Shown here: one piece after another, positions 33,546 through 41,996 of the stretch
Layout: each line of letters opens with the position of its first letter
How positions within the stretch are numbered: position 1 is the stretch's first letter
Origin: an uncultured Eubacteriales bacterium
Lineage (GTDB): Bacteria; Bacillota; Clostridia; Oscillospirales; Oscillospiraceae
DNA length: 51,525 nucleotides
NCBI GenBank assembly: GCA_900544975.1
Contig: UQXI01000020.1
Span: 1-51,525, forward strand
Direction of reading: 5' to 3'
The notes under the pieces: generated by a model
What the model was told of the DNA's origin: nothing
Seen by the model: only the letters and a program-made list of their open reading frames with translations
Database searches by the model: none
Program-made: the position numbers and the translations under genes

Positions 33546-34184
33546 ATGAAACCGAAGGAAATTTCCAAATCTGTACTGAAGCGGCTCCCCAGCTACCTGA
33601 CCTATTTGAAGTCGCTGCCGGCAGACGGTCCGGCGAACATTTCTGCAACGGCTCTGGCGGCTGCGCTGAGCATGGGGGAGGTTCAGGTCCGGAAGGACCT
33701 GGCTCTGGTTTCCGATGGCGGCCGACCCAAGGTGGGGTATATGCGGGAGAGCCTGATTTCGGACATTGAGCAGTTTTTGGGCTATGACAATACCACTGAG
33801 GCAGTGCTCATTGGCGCTGGCAAGTTGGGACGGGCACTGCTGGGCTACAGCGGCTTTGCGGAATACGGCCTGGAGATTGCAGCGGCCTTCGACACCAATG
33901 AGGCCATGGACGGTGAAATGGAGTCCGGGAAGCCCATCTACGCCATTTCCAGGCTGCCCCAGTTTTGCAAAGAGCGGAAGGTGCTGATGGGCATCATCAC
34001 CGTTCCCGCCTCCGCCGCCCAGGCGGTGTGTGATCTCCTCATTGCCAATGGCATCAAAGCCGTCTGGACCTTTGCCCCAGCCCACCTGGATGTACCGCCC
34101 CACATTCTGGTCCAGTATGAGAATATGGCCACCTCTCTGGCCGTCCTCTCGGTCCACCTGTCGGCCCAGATCAATGGAAAGTAG
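33546..34184 (+). CDS. rex: Rex, redox-sensing transcriptional repressor
   Basis: Rex senses the NADH/NAD+ ratio and represses fermentation and respiration genes when NADH is low. The 212 residues show an N-terminal winged helix (KSVLKRLPSYLTYLKSL...ISATALAAALSMGEVQVRKDLALVS), the Rossmann nucleotide site (AVLIGAGKLGRALLGY), and the C-terminal domain-swap helix. Length and order are those of the family. GGGAGATGGG lies just upstream of the ATG. It is a single-gene unit with its own promoter and terminator. Confidence 0.95.
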   Translation: MKPKEISKSVLKRLPSYLTYLKSLPADGPANISATALAAALSMGEVQVRKDLALVSDGGRPKVGYMRESLISDIEQFLGYDNTTEAVLIGAGKLGRALLGYSGFAEYGLEIAAAFDTNEAMDGEMESGKPIYAISRLPQFCKERKVLMGIITVPASAAQAVCDLLIANGIKAVWTFAPAHLDVPPHILVQYENMATSLAVLSVHLSAQINGK

Positions 34185-34199
34185 ATGACAATGACTAGA

Positions 34200-34234
34200 A
34201 TCGCGCAGCCTGGGTGCTCCCATGGCTGCGCGAT
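34200..34234 (+). terminator. Terminator of rex
   Basis: ATCGCGCAGCC (34200-34210) pairs exactly with GGCTGCGCGAT (34224-34234), followed by CTTGTTTC. It lies 16 bases after the rex stop. Confidence 0.8.
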
Positions 34235-34274
34235 CTTGTTTCGAACAGAGACGGTGATGGCATGCGCTGGGCCA

Positions 34275-34382
34275 TTTCCGCCCAGCCGCGCCATCCGCCC
34301 TGCGGAAATATTGTGCGTTTTCCGTCTATGCTTGGTGAATGCGTAATGTCTACCACGGGCGGACACATGGGTCCGCCCCTAC
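34275..34382 (+). repeat. 108-bp palindromic intergenic repeat, copy E (left end degenerate)
   Basis: The right terminus (CGGGCGGACACATGGGTCC then GCCCCTAC) is intact, and the interior (TTGTGCGTTTTCCGTC) matches copies A and B. The left terminus is decayed. The flank ATGAGATACCGAGGCGGTG resembles that after copies A and B. Confidence 0.75.
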
Positions 34383-34492
34383 GATGAGATACCGAGGCGG
34401 TGCATAAACGGATTCTTCGGCGTTGCCGTGGAATATCCTATTTTTCCGTTCCGGCAGGGGCGCCAAAATCACAAGCCACCTTGCCACCCGCC

Positions 34493-34590
34493 GTAGGGGC
34501 GGACCTATGTGTCCGCCCGGCGGAAACATGATACATTCCCGACCATGTTCGGCGAATTCGCAATATCAACCACGGACAGACGGATCATGG
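34493..34590 (+). repeat. 108-bp palindromic intergenic repeat, copy F (right end degenerate)
   Basis: The left terminus (GTAGGGGCGGACC...GTCCGCCCG) is intact and followed by GGCGGAAACATGATACATT and TGTTCGGCGAATTCG, as in the other copies. The right terminus has decayed to ACGGACAGACGGATCATGG. It follows copy E by about 218 bases, slightly less than the 239 of the other pairs. Confidence 0.75.
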
Positions 34591-34592
34591 AT

Positions 34593-34634
34593 AAAAACGC
34601 CGCGCAGGTTGGGGACTTCCAACCTGCGCGGCGT
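34593..34634 (-). terminator. Rho-independent terminator of fakA
   Basis: ACGCCGCGCAGGTTGG (34597-34612) pairs with CCAACCTGCGCGGCGT (34619-34634). Read on the minus strand, TTTTT follows the stem. It lies 11 bases beyond the fakA stop. Confidence 0.85.
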
Positions 34635-34645
34635 ACGCAGTTTCA

Positions 34646-36277
34646 TTATTCTGCGGAGATCAAATAGTAATACACAGGTTGTCCCCCAGACAGCAGGTTG
34701 ACATCTGCACTGGGACAGACAGAGGAGAAGATACCGGCTGCCTTGGAGGCCTGCTTTTCTGTGATGTCCTCCCCGTAGAAGATGGTGATATACTCCCGGC
34801 CGCTGTCCCGGACCTTTTCGGCCAGGCTCCGCAAAACGGTGTTCAGATCCCGGGAGGTGGCGAAGAGGGCCTTGTTGTACATGGCCAGATAGTCGCCCTG
34901 ATGGATTTCCTGCCCGTCAAAGTCCGAGTCCCGGGCGGCGTAGGTGATCTGCATGGTGTCCACCTGATCCAGCGCGTCGGTCATGGCGGTGACGTTGTTT
35001 TCCTCAGTGCCCTCGGGATCATAGCTCAGCATGGCGGTGATGCCCTGGGGGATGGTCTTGGAGGGGATGACGAGGACCCGCTTTTCGGTCAGGGGATCCA
35101 CCTGCTCGGCGGCCATGATGATATTCTTGTTATTGGGAAAGACGAAGACCGTTTCCGCAGGGACCCGATTCACGGCCGTCAGAATGTCCTGGGTGGAGGG
35201 GTTCATGGTCTGCCCGCCGGAGATGACGCCGTCTACCCCTAGGTCCCGAAATACAGAGGCGATGCCCTCACCGGCGCAGACGGTGACCACGCCGAATTTC
35301 TTCTCCGGGGGGGCAATCTGGGGCTGAAGCTCCTGCTCGCTCATGACCTTTTCTGTGTGCTGCAGACGCATGTTCTCAATTTTTACGGTGACAAAGGAGC
35401 CGTAGGTCAGGGCCTCCTGCAAGGCAGAGCCGGGGTTGTTGGTGTGGACGTGGACCTTGATGATCTCGTCGTCATCCACCAGCACCAGGCTGTCGCCCAG
35501 CTCTTGGAGGAAGGTCCGCAGTTCCTCAGGGTCCCGTCCGGTCTCCCGGGAGACGATGAATTCTGTGCAGTAGGTGAAGGTAATGTCCTCGGTGTTGAAG
35601 TCCGAGAAATCGGCCTGCTCCTTGGGGGCTTCCTCCTGGATGTCTTCCGAGACGGTCACGTCCTCTCCCCGCAGGGCCAGGAGCATGGCTTCTAAGGCCC
35701 AAAGCCAGCCCTTGCCGCCGGCGTCAATGACACCGGCTTTCTTCAGCACCGGGTTCTGATTGATTGTGTTGGCCAGGGCAATTTTGGCTTCTTCCACGGC
35801 AGCCTCGTGGACAAATTCAAAGTAGCTGTTTTCCTGGGCAGCCTGTCCTGCCTTGGCCGCAGACAGGCGGGCAACTGTGAGAATGGTGCCCTCAGCGGGC
35901 TTCATGACCGCTTTGTAGGCGGCGTCCACGCCCTCCTGGAGGGCGTTGGCCCACAGGACGCCGTCGCACTCCGTGGCCCCTTTCAGAGCCTTGGAAATGC
36001 CGCGGAACAGCAGGCTCAGGATGACGCCGGAGTTGCCCCGCGCTCCCCGCAGCATGGCGGAGGCGGCAATGGAAGCCGCCTTTTCCAGGGTGGGGTCTTC
36101 GGCCTTCTTCAGGTCTGCCACAGCGGAGTGGATGGTCATGGACATGTTGGTACCGGTGTCGCCGTCAGGCACCGGGAACACGTTCAACTCGTTGATCGAT
36201 TGCTTGTGGATTTCAATAGAGGCGGCCGCGCTGATGATCAGTCTGCGAAAATCGGCCCCGTTGATGGTTTGCCTCAA
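34646..36277 (-). CDS. fakA: FakA, ATP-binding fatty acid kinase subunit (DAK/YloV family)
   Basis: FakA phosphorylates fatty acids carried by FakB, feeding exogenous fatty acids into phospholipid synthesis. The 543-residue protein has an N-terminal DhaL-like ATP domain with INELNVFPVPDGDTGTNMSMT (metal/ATP site), MLRGARGNSGVILS and VIDAGGKGWLWALEAM. A middle domain follows with the VHVHTNNPGSALQEAL motif, then a DegV-like C-terminal part. The size is that of YloV. The gene directly downstream of yloU is the usual Firmicutes order. No FakB is in the window. Confidence 0.93.
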   Translation of the reverse strand: MRQTINGADFRRLIISAAASIEIHKQSINELNVFPVPDGDTGTNMSMTIHSAVADLKKAEDPTLEKAASIAASAMLRGARGNSGVILSLLFRGISKALKGATECDGVLWANALQEGVDAAYKAVMKPAEGTILTVARLSAAKAGQAAQENSYFEFVHEAAVEEAKIALANTINQNPVLKKAGVIDAGGKGWLWALEAMLLALRGEDVTVSEDIQEEAPKEQADFSDFNTEDITFTYCTEFIVSRETGRDPEELRTFLQELGDSLVLVDDDEIIKVHVHTNNPGSALQEALTYGSFVTVKIENMRLQHTEKVMSEQELQPQIAPPEKKFGVVTVCAGEGIASVFRDLGVDGVISGGQTMNPSTQDILTAVNRVPAETVFVFPNNKNIIMAAEQVDPLTEKRVLVIPSKTIPQGITAMLSYDPEGTEENNVTAMTDALDQVDTMQITYAARDSDFDGQEIHQGDYLAMYNKALFATSRDLNTVLRSLAEKVRDSGREYITIFYGEDITEKQASKAAGIFSSVCPSADVNLLSGGQPVYYYLISAE

Positions 36278-36325
36278 TGGAATTACACCTCCGAAATTGG
36301 GACAAGCCCAATGTATAAAATGGGA

Positions 36326-36679
36326 TTACCCAATCATCATGGAATCAATGTAGACATTGACAGCGCGGACCTGGGTACCGGTGCATTTGTGCACCACATA
36401 GCGGACCTCAGAGATGATGGAAGCGCCCACGGCAGCCAGGTTCACCCCGTGGTCCACCATAATGTGCAGATCAATGGAGATGGTATCATCTTCGTGGAAC
36501 TGGACCCGGACGCCTTTGCCCATGGATTCTTTCCGCAGCAGGTGGACCAGGCCATCGGTCATAGAGCGGATTGCCATGCCCTTGACGCCAAAGCAATTGG
36601 AGGCGGCAACACCGGCGATGTTGGTATAGACATTGCTGCCAATGACGACAGCACCTCGTTCCGTTTTCTGACGAATCAT
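36326..36679 (-). CDS. yloU: YloU, Asp23/Gls24-family protein
   Basis: A 117-residue Asp23/Gls24 (DUF322) protein: GAVVIGSNVYTNIAGVAASNCFGVKGMA, then VRVQFHEDDTISIDLHIMVDHGVNLAAV and EVRYVVHKCTGTQVRAVNVYID. Members are small cytoplasmic or envelope-stress proteins. It precedes fakA by 48 bases, the conserved yloU-yloV order, often followed by recG in other genomes (not here; a repeat-filled gap and rex come next). AAGGAGG lies just before the ATG, and a promoter at 36724-36752. Confidence 0.9.
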   Translation of the reverse strand: MIRQKTERGAVVIGSNVYTNIAGVAASNCFGVKGMAIRSMTDGLVHLLRKESMGKGVRVQFHEDDTISIDLHIMVDHGVNLAAVGASIISEVRYVVHKCTGTQVRAVNVYIDSMMIG

Positions 36680-36723
36680 ACAGGGACCTCCTTTGCCGGG
36701 AAACCGGCGGATTGTATGAAGCT

Positions 36724-36752
36724 ATTTTACCTGATTTGCCCCAAAAGCACAA
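36724..36752 (-). promoter_or_regulatory. Predicted promoter of yloU-fakA
   Basis: On the minus strand: TTGTGC (36752-36747), a 17-base spacer, TAAAAT (36729-36724), 45 bases before yloU. Confidence 0.55.
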
Positions 36753-36803
36753 GGGGAAGTTTTTACAGGAGCGTAGGGTTCCACGTTCCGTGGCTTGGAT
36801 CGG

Positions 36804-38369
36804 TCAGATCATGGAGGCTTCCCAGCATGCAGGAGCGGGGATGTCCATCAGCTTTGCCACAGTGGGAGCTACATTGGCCAGGCCATAGGAGCCGTCTTTT
36901 AGGGTATAGCGGTGGTCTTTGTCATAGACAATGAAGGGGACGGGGTTCAGGCTGTGGGCGGTGCGGATGGAGGTTTTGCCCTTCTTGGTCTCAGTCATCT
37001 GGTCGGCGTTGCCGTGGTCGGCAGTGACCAGCACAGTGTAGCCGTATTGATCAGCGGCCTCCAGGATTCGGGCCAGGCTCTGATCCACACATTCCATGGC
37101 GGTGATCACCGCCTCCAGAACGCCGGTGTGCCCCACCATGTCGCCATTGGGGAAGTTGCAGCGGAGGAAATCAAACTGCCGGGAGGCCATGGCGGTTACC
37201 ATATGCTCTGTGATTTCCGCGGACTTCATAGCCGGCGCCTGTTCAAAGGGAATGACGTCGGAGGGGATTTCCTCATAGGTCTCCAGGTGTTCATCCACTT
37301 TTCCGGACCGGTTGCCGTTCCAGAAGTAGGTCACATGACCATATTTCTGCGTCTCAGACAGGGCATATTCCCGGATGCCGTGGGCGCAAAGGACCTCGGT
37401 GAGGGTGTTCTGAATCACGGGAGGCTCCACCAGGTAGTGCTCCGGGATTTTCAGATCCCCGTCATACTCCAGCATACCGGCAAAGTGCACGCCGGTGTAG
37501 TCGCCCCGGTCAAATGGAGTGAACTCCTTCCGGTCAAAGGCCAGGGAAATCTCCTGAGCCCGGTCGCCCCGGAAGTTAAAGAGAATGACGCTGTCCCCAT
37601 TGGCAATCGGGGCTACAGGCTTTCCGTCCCGGGCTACCACAAAGGCGGGCAGGTCCTGGTCGATGCAGTGGGTTTCCTCGCGGTAGGTTTCGATGGCCTC
37701 TTTGGCAGAGGGGAACTGACGGCCCAGGCCCTGGACGTGGGTCCGCCAGCCGGCTTCTACCATGGACCAGTTGGCCTGATAACGGTCCATGGTGATCTGC
37801 ATCCGGCCACCGCCGGAGGCAATGGCATAGTCGAAGCCGGGCTCCCGCAGCTCTGCCAAAGTGGCCTCCAACTGCTCCACGTAGGTGAGTGCGGAGGTGG
37901 CAGGCACATCGCGGCCATCCAGAAGGATGTGGCAGTAGACCCGGCGCACACCGGCGGCCTTAGCGGCCTTCAGCATGGCCAGCAGGTGGGAAATGTTGGA
38001 GTGTACATTGCCGTCAGACAGCAGGCCCAGGAAGTGGAGGGCTTTGTCTTGGGACAGGCAATTGGATACCAGGTCGGTCCAGGTTTTGGACTGGAACAGC
38101 TGACCGGATGTGATGGACTCCTCCACCAGCTTGGCGCCCTGGGAGTAGACCTGACCGCAGCCCAGGGCGTTGTGGCCTACCTCCGAGTTGCCCATATCGT
38201 CGTCTGTGGGCAGGCCGACGGCAGTGCCGTGGGCCTTCAGCCAGGTGTGGGGGTAGTGCTCCAGCAGCATATCCAGGGTGGGGGTTTTGGCCAGCTTCAC
38301 GGCATCGCCGTCGCCGCCGTCGCCCCGACCCACGCCATCCATAATGACCAGTACAATGGGTTTTTTCAT
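36804..38369 (-). CDS. gpmI: Cofactor-independent phosphoglycerate mutase
   Basis: GpmI interconverts 3- and 2-phosphoglycerate in glycolysis, using two manganese ions. The 521 residues show the metal ligand Asp11 (VLVIMDGVG), the phosphoserine nucleophile Ser62 (GNSEVGH), HILLDGRDVPATSAL, FNFRGDRAQEI, and the C-terminal metal site VTADHGNADQM with TAHSLNPVPFI. The length is typical. GGAGG lies ten bases before the ATG. It appears monocistronic; no glycolytic neighbour is present. The downstream gap 36680-36803 holds only the yloU promoter. Confidence 0.95.
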   Translation of the reverse strand: MKKPIVLVIMDGVGRGDGGDGDAVKLAKTPTLDMLLEHYPHTWLKAHGTAVGLPTDDDMGNSEVGHNALGCGQVYSQGAKLVEESITSGQLFQSKTWTDLVSNCLSQDKALHFLGLLSDGNVHSNISHLLAMLKAAKAAGVRRVYCHILLDGRDVPATSALTYVEQLEATLAELREPGFDYAIASGGGRMQITMDRYQANWSMVEAGWRTHVQGLGRQFPSAKEAIETYREETHCIDQDLPAFVVARDGKPVAPIANGDSVILFNFRGDRAQEISLAFDRKEFTPFDRGDYTGVHFAGMLEYDGDLKIPEHYLVEPPVIQNTLTEVLCAHGIREYALSETQKYGHVTYFWNGNRSGKVDEHLETYEEIPSDVIPFEQAPAMKSAEITEHMVTAMASRQFDFLRCNFPNGDMVGHTGVLEAVITAMECVDQSLARILEAADQYGYTVLVTADHGNADQMTETKKGKTSIRTAHSLNPVPFIVYDKDHRYTLKDGSYGLANVAPTVAKLMDIPAPACWEASMI

Positions 38370-38655
38370 ATTCTGATAGCCTCCAGCTATAAAGTATCCG
38401 ATTTGGGGACCTAACCAATCTATTTTACACCATTTTTAAGGGGGAAACAACTCCTTTTTTCATTTCCCGCAAAAGAGACAAAAACGCCGCTCCAATTCCA
38501 GACATCTTTTACCAATATACCGGATTTGCAGTCCGATTCTTGCAGGCAACCGCCCGGAGGAGACAGGAGGATGCAGCGGCGGGATCCCAATGCAGGAGAA
38601 AACTGGCCTGATGAAAGGAGAGGAAATTGGCACTTTTCAGATAGCCAGGCTGGAC

Positions 38656-38661
38656 TATAAT
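38656..38661 (+). promoter_or_regulatory. Probable -10 of the ECF S-component gene
   Basis: A perfect TATAAT lies 33 bases before the start, but no good -35 at 16-18 bases (TTGGCA lies 22 bases upstream). The gap 38370-38693 otherwise shows no gene and no riboswitch that I recognise downstream of this site. Confidence 0.4.
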
Positions 38662-38693
38662 AGAGCAGGAATTGGAACTTGGGAGGTAGTGGT

Positions 38694-39488
38694 ATGAAAA
38701 CAAAACGTTCCGGCCCCATGGTTGCGGTTGTTGGCTTTGTCCTGCTTGCAGCAGGTGTGGTTTGCAGCCTCCTGGCCCGGGGCAGCGCCATTGGCGACGG
38801 TGCGGGAGACACCGGCGAGCTCCTGTATGCCCTGAGCCTGATTTTGGCCCTGGTGGGATTGGTAACCGGGATTGCCGGCCTGCTGCGGGGACGCAGCAGT
38901 TTGGAGGACCGGAGGACCGACGTCCGTGCATTGGCGCTGGCGTCTCTGTTCGCGGCGTTGTGCTACATTGGTTTTTCCTTCTTTAAAATTGACATCCCCG
39001 TGGGGACGGAAAAAACGGCCTTTCACCTGGGCAACGTGTTCTGCGTTCTGGCGGCCCTCTTCTTGGGGGGTCTGTGGGGTGGTATGGCCGGTGCTGTGGG
39101 TATGACCATTGCCGACCTCACCAGCGGCTATGTGACCAGCGCCCCCAAGACCTTCCTGCTGAAGCTGTGCATCGGCCTCATCGTGGGTCTGGTGGCCCGC
39201 TGTGTGTTCCACCTGGACCGGGAACAGCGGCCCCGGAAACGAGTTTTGGGAACGGTAGTCTCCACAGCCTGCGGCATGGCCTTCAACGTGGTGGCAGATC
39301 CCGTGGTTGGGTATTTTTATAAAACCTATGTGCTAGGCGTACCCCAGGACGCTGCCGCAACCTGGGCCAAGATCGGCGCCGTCACCACCCTGGTGAACGC
39401 CGTGGTGGCCGTGGCAGTCGCCAGCGCCTTCTACCTGGCCCTCCGCCCCGCCCTGGAACACGCAGGCCTGCTGAAAAAGGCCGTTTAA
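38694..39488 (+). CDS. ECF-type transporter S component (riboflavin/folate-type fold)
   Basis: A 264-residue membrane protein. Two extra N-terminal spans (~10-30, ~42-62) precede an S-component core of about six spans: ALASLFAALCYIGFSFFKIDIPVG, HLGNVFCVLAALFLGGLWGGMAGAVGMTIADLTSGYVTSAPKTFLLK, and a final span AVVAVAVASAFYLAL. The LGN and G-rich segments fit substrate-binding S components of energy-coupling factor transporters, which share an EcfAAT module encoded elsewhere. The vitamin substrate cannot be read from the sequence. GGGAGGT lies six bases before the ATG at 38694; a longer in-frame start lacks support. Single gene with its own terminator. Confidence 0.8.
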   Translation: MKTKRSGPMVAVVGFVLLAAGVVCSLLARGSAIGDGAGDTGELLYALSLILALVGLVTGIAGLLRGRSSLEDRRTDVRALALASLFAALCYIGFSFFKIDIPVGTEKTAFHLGNVFCVLAALFLGGLWGGMAGAVGMTIADLTSGYVTSAPKTFLLKLCIGLIVGLVARCVFHLDREQRPRKRVLGTVVSTACGMAFNVVADPVVGYFYKTYVLGVPQDAAATWAKIGAVTTLVNAVVAVAVASAFYLALRPALEHAGLLKKAV

Positions 39489-39500
39489 TGGAATACGGAA

Positions 39501-39552
39501 AGCAGCGGGAGAACATCGCAGGAAAGGCGATGTTCTCCTGCTATTGTTTTAC
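39501..39552 (+). terminator. Rho-independent terminator of the S-component gene
   Basis: AGCGGGAGAACATCGC (39504-39519) pairs with GCGATGTTCTCCTGCT (39527-39542, one mismatch), followed by ATTGTTTT. It lies 15 bases after the stop. The rest of the gap to 39711 contains only a short minus-strand frame with no support. Confidence 0.8.
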
Positions 39553-39711
39553 CAGCAATTTTTTTAACGGTTCCTTGCGGATCGTTACCTTGAAAAAAGT
39601 TGAGGATTTGCTCCTGATGCGTGTAGCAAACTTTCGGCTGCATTTTGATATACAGCGGTACTTTTACCGCAATCCCCAAATGTTTGCGATAAAATACTAG
39701 CTGCTTTGTGC

Positions 39712-39740
39712 TTGACTCCCAAGGGATTTAATGGTAATAT
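39712..39740 (+). promoter_or_regulatory. Predicted promoter of the agrA-agrC genes
   Basis: TTGACT (39712-39717), a 17-base spacer, TAATAT (39735-39740). A second -10-like TATAAT lies at 39766-39771 with no clear -35. Leader of about 70 bases. Confidence 0.65.
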
Positions 39741-39818
39741 AAATAAAAATCTAAAGACTGCGTGCTATAATAAAACGCCAGAATGATAAGCCTAGAAACA
39801 GAAATGCAGGTGAGAGGT

Positions 39819-40523
39819 TTGCTGGAAATTGGAATTTGTGACGACCAGGTGGAAAGTGCGGAAATTCTTCGAGATTTGTTATCCAGATATCTCGAGAAAA
39901 GATGCTTGGATGCCCGCATTACCATGTTTCAAAGTGCTGAGAAGCTAATGGCGGGGAGATTTCTTGAATTTCAAGTTATTTTCCTGGATATTGTTATGGA
40001 AGAACAGGATGGTATTCAAACGGCATTACAGATTCGCAGGAAAAACCCAGATGTTTCCCTCTTGCTTGTTTCCGCATATTTAGATTATGCTACCATGGGA
40101 TATCAAGTTAAGGCCAATGCGTACCTTTTGAAAAGTCAATTGATGACAACTTTGGATGCTGCTATGGATGCAGTACTTTTGGAACGAAGGCTCAATCACG
40201 GTGTAATTGAAATTGCAGTAGGTGGTTGTGTAGTGCCGCTTCCGCTGCGACAAATCATGTATATCGAGAGTCAGGGACGAACGGCAATTTTTAATTGTGA
40301 AGAGGAGTATTCTACATACATGCGTTTTTCGGATATAGAGACAGCCTTATCTGGAAGGGGGTTCCTCCGCGTTCATAGGTGCTACATTGTGAACATGAGG
40401 CATTGCGTTACGATCAAAAATTATCAAGTAATTCTGGACAATGGGAAAACGCTGCCCTGTAGCCGCCAGGAGTATCGCAGTCTCATGCAGCGCTTGATGC
40501 GCTGGAAAGGAACCAATCAATGA
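39819..40523 (+). CDS. agrA: AgrA-type response regulator (receiver plus LytTR DNA-binding domain)
   Basis: A 234-residue regulator. From the TTG at 39819 it starts MLEIGICDDQ, the typical receiver start, with AGGTGAG upstream; ATGs at 39783 and 39804 are in frame but lack a ribosome binding site. The phosphoacceptor is Asp57 (IFLDIVMEEQDG). The C-terminal LytTR domain has YIESQGRTAIF, FSDIETALSGRGFLRVHRCYIVNM and VILDNGKTLPCSRQEY. LytTR domains bind paired direct repeats, and such a pair is present upstream of agrB (41798-41826). ATGA overlap with the kinase gene. Confidence 0.88.
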   Translation: MLEIGICDDQVESAEILRDLLSRYLEKRCLDARITMFQSAEKLMAGRFLEFQVIFLDIVMEEQDGIQTALQIRRKNPDVSLLLVSAYLDYATMGYQVKANAYLLKSQLMTTLDAAMDAVLLERRLNHGVIEIAVGGCVVPLPLRQIMYIESQGRTAIFNCEEEYSTYMRFSDIETALSGRGFLRVHRCYIVNMRHCVTIKNYQVILDNGKTLPCSRQEYRSLMQRLMRWKGTNQ

Positions 40524-41791
40524 GGGGAATTGAACTACTATTGGCATCGGCCACAGAGTATTTGTGCGGGATGTTGGTATTAGCGGCTTTTTTTTCTCAG
40601 CGTGATAATCATCCATGGCTTGCATGGAGCGTAAGACTCCTTTGTGGTGCTTTTCATATTTGCGTGTCGATGCTTACCAATGATTGGCCACTCGCCTTGC
40701 GGATGATCCTAATATTGATAGATTGGTTTGCAGTTTGTGAAGTCTGTTACCTAGGAAACAGGTGGAAGAAAATTTTGATTATTCTGCTGTTTTGGGGGGT
40801 GGACTATGCGATTGACATTTCTGTGTTGTCTATATGTATCGCAGTGACAGGTGGGTCTGCAAAGACTGCGGTTTCTCCCAATGGCAGTTATTTGATCTCT
40901 ATGATCAGTGCCAGATCGTTACTGCTTTCTGTTTCGTTTGCTTGTGTCCGTATTGTTCGGAAGCAGGAGAGGAAGTATCAGACGAGTGGGATGACGTGGG
41001 TATGCCTACTCTTCATTCAGCTATATACCATTGTGGGAGTTGGGGTACTGATTCGTAACGCTATGCAGAGCGATGTATTATCTGGCAGCATAATTGCATT
41101 TAGCGGAGGATTGCTCTGTGTCAATGTGATATTATGTTTGGCGGTTAATAAACTGGAGCAAAATCGTCAGATAGAGCAGGAAAAACAACGTTTTCAGGCG
41201 GAAGTTACGCATAGTTTGGAGTTGGCAAACACATACCGGGATTCTTTCAATCAACAAAGAAAAGTGACCCATGAGTTCAGAAACCAATTAGATGCTGTGG
41301 GAAACTTGCTATCCCAGGGGGAGTACGATCGTGCAATACAATATGTAAAGCATTTACAGTGCAGTTCTCAGGACATTGTTCCGCTTATTTCCACCAATCA
41401 CCCTATGGTGGATGCCATTTTTAATCAAAAGTACCAACAAGCGAATGAAAGAGAAGTTGGAATCCTGTATGATTGCAACGATCTGGCCCAGATTCCCATG
41501 GAGGATGGTGACCTGGTCACGCTTCTTGGTAACATTTTAGACAACGCAATTTCTGCCAGTGCGCAGACCTCAGAAAAAAGGGTATGGGTACGGCTATGGC
41601 AGGAGCAAGGCGTTTATCAGTTGGTGGTTCGCAATAGCTGCTTGGAGGATCCCCCTGCATATCCGGCACAGGAGTGTATACTCCATGGGTTTGGCATGGG
41701 CCTTGTAAAAGCAGTTTTAGAGAAGTACGCTTATCCGTATTATTGGGAGCAGTGCACTGCAGTGTTTGCTTTTTCAGCAATCCTTGGTTGA
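40520..41791 (+). CDS. agrC: AgrC-type sensor histidine kinase
   Basis: A 423-residue kinase with six or seven N-terminal membrane spans (~5-215), as in AgrC, then a dimerisation region with H-box VTHEFRNQL (His251). The GHKL ATPase follows: LLGNILDNAISAS (N-box) and LHGFGMGLVKAVLEKY (G-box). AgrC-type kinases sense autoinducing peptides. The direct neighbours AgrA-type regulator, AgrB and AgrD make that role likely. It ends 6 bases before the first LytTR repeat. Compared with Staphylococcus aureus (agrBDCA), the order here is agrA-agrC-agrB-agrD. Confidence 0.88.
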   Translation: MRGIELLLASATEYLCGMLVLAAFFSQRDNHPWLAWSVRLLCGAFHICVSMLTNDWPLALRMILILIDWFAVCEVCYLGNRWKKILIILLFWGVDYAIDISVLSICIAVTGGSAKTAVSPNGSYLISMISARSLLLSVSFACVRIVRKQERKYQTSGMTWVCLLFIQLYTIVGVGVLIRNAMQSDVLSGSIIAFSGGLLCVNVILCLAVNKLEQNRQIEQEKQRFQAEVTHSLELANTYRDSFNQQRKVTHEFRNQLDAVGNLLSQGEYDRAIQYVKHLQCSSQDIVPLISTNHPMVDAIFNQKYQQANEREVGILYDCNDLAQIPMEDGDLVTLLGNILDNAISASAQTSEKRVWVRLWQEQGVYQLVVRNSCLEDPPAYPAQECILHGFGMGLVKAVLEKYAYPYYWEQCTAVFAFSAILG

Positions 41792-41797
41792 ATACCT

Positions 41798-41826
41798 GCA
41801 GTTGGTTACATTTACCAACAGTTCGT
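41798..41826 (+). promoter_or_regulatory. LytTR (AgrA-type) direct repeat pair upstream of agrB
   Basis: GCAGTTGGT (41798-41806) and ACAGTTCGT (41818-41826), 11 bases apart, start-to-start 20 bases, about two helical turns. Both match the known LytTR half-site pattern (CAGTT-N-GT). The second repeat ends ten bases before the -35 of the promoter at 41837, the geometry expected of an activated promoter. Confidence 0.7.
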
Positions 41827-41836
41827 TCCGAAGCTG

Positions 41837-41865
41837 TTTACAACTATGCAGAAATATGGTATCAT
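41837..41865 (+). promoter_or_regulatory. Predicted autoinduced promoter of agrBD
   Basis: TTTACA (41837-41842), a 17-base spacer, TATCAT (41860-41865). It is suboptimal and lies just after the LytTR repeats, consistent with activator dependence. Confidence 0.65.
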
Positions 41866-41996
41866 GAAAGCGCAAAAAGAGTGTACTTACTCTTGAATGC
41901 GATCAATAGTAGCATATTTTTCGTGGCTGTATTTCATGGATTTTTGAAAAGGAGCTTGCGGTGCTGACGTAGATTTGTAAGAAGATCACTAGACAG

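Noticed and set aside
38370..38693. Vitamin riboswitch upstream of the S-component gene
   Set aside because: The likely -10 lies only 33 bases before the start, leaving no room for an aptamer, and no known riboswitch core is visible.
39485..39679. 64-residue minus-strand frame between the S-component gene and agrA
   Set aside because: It overlaps the terminator stem, has no ribosome binding site and matches nothing I recognise; the translated piece (VKVPLYIKMQPKVCYTH) looks faintly protein-like, so a decayed remnant cannot be excluded.
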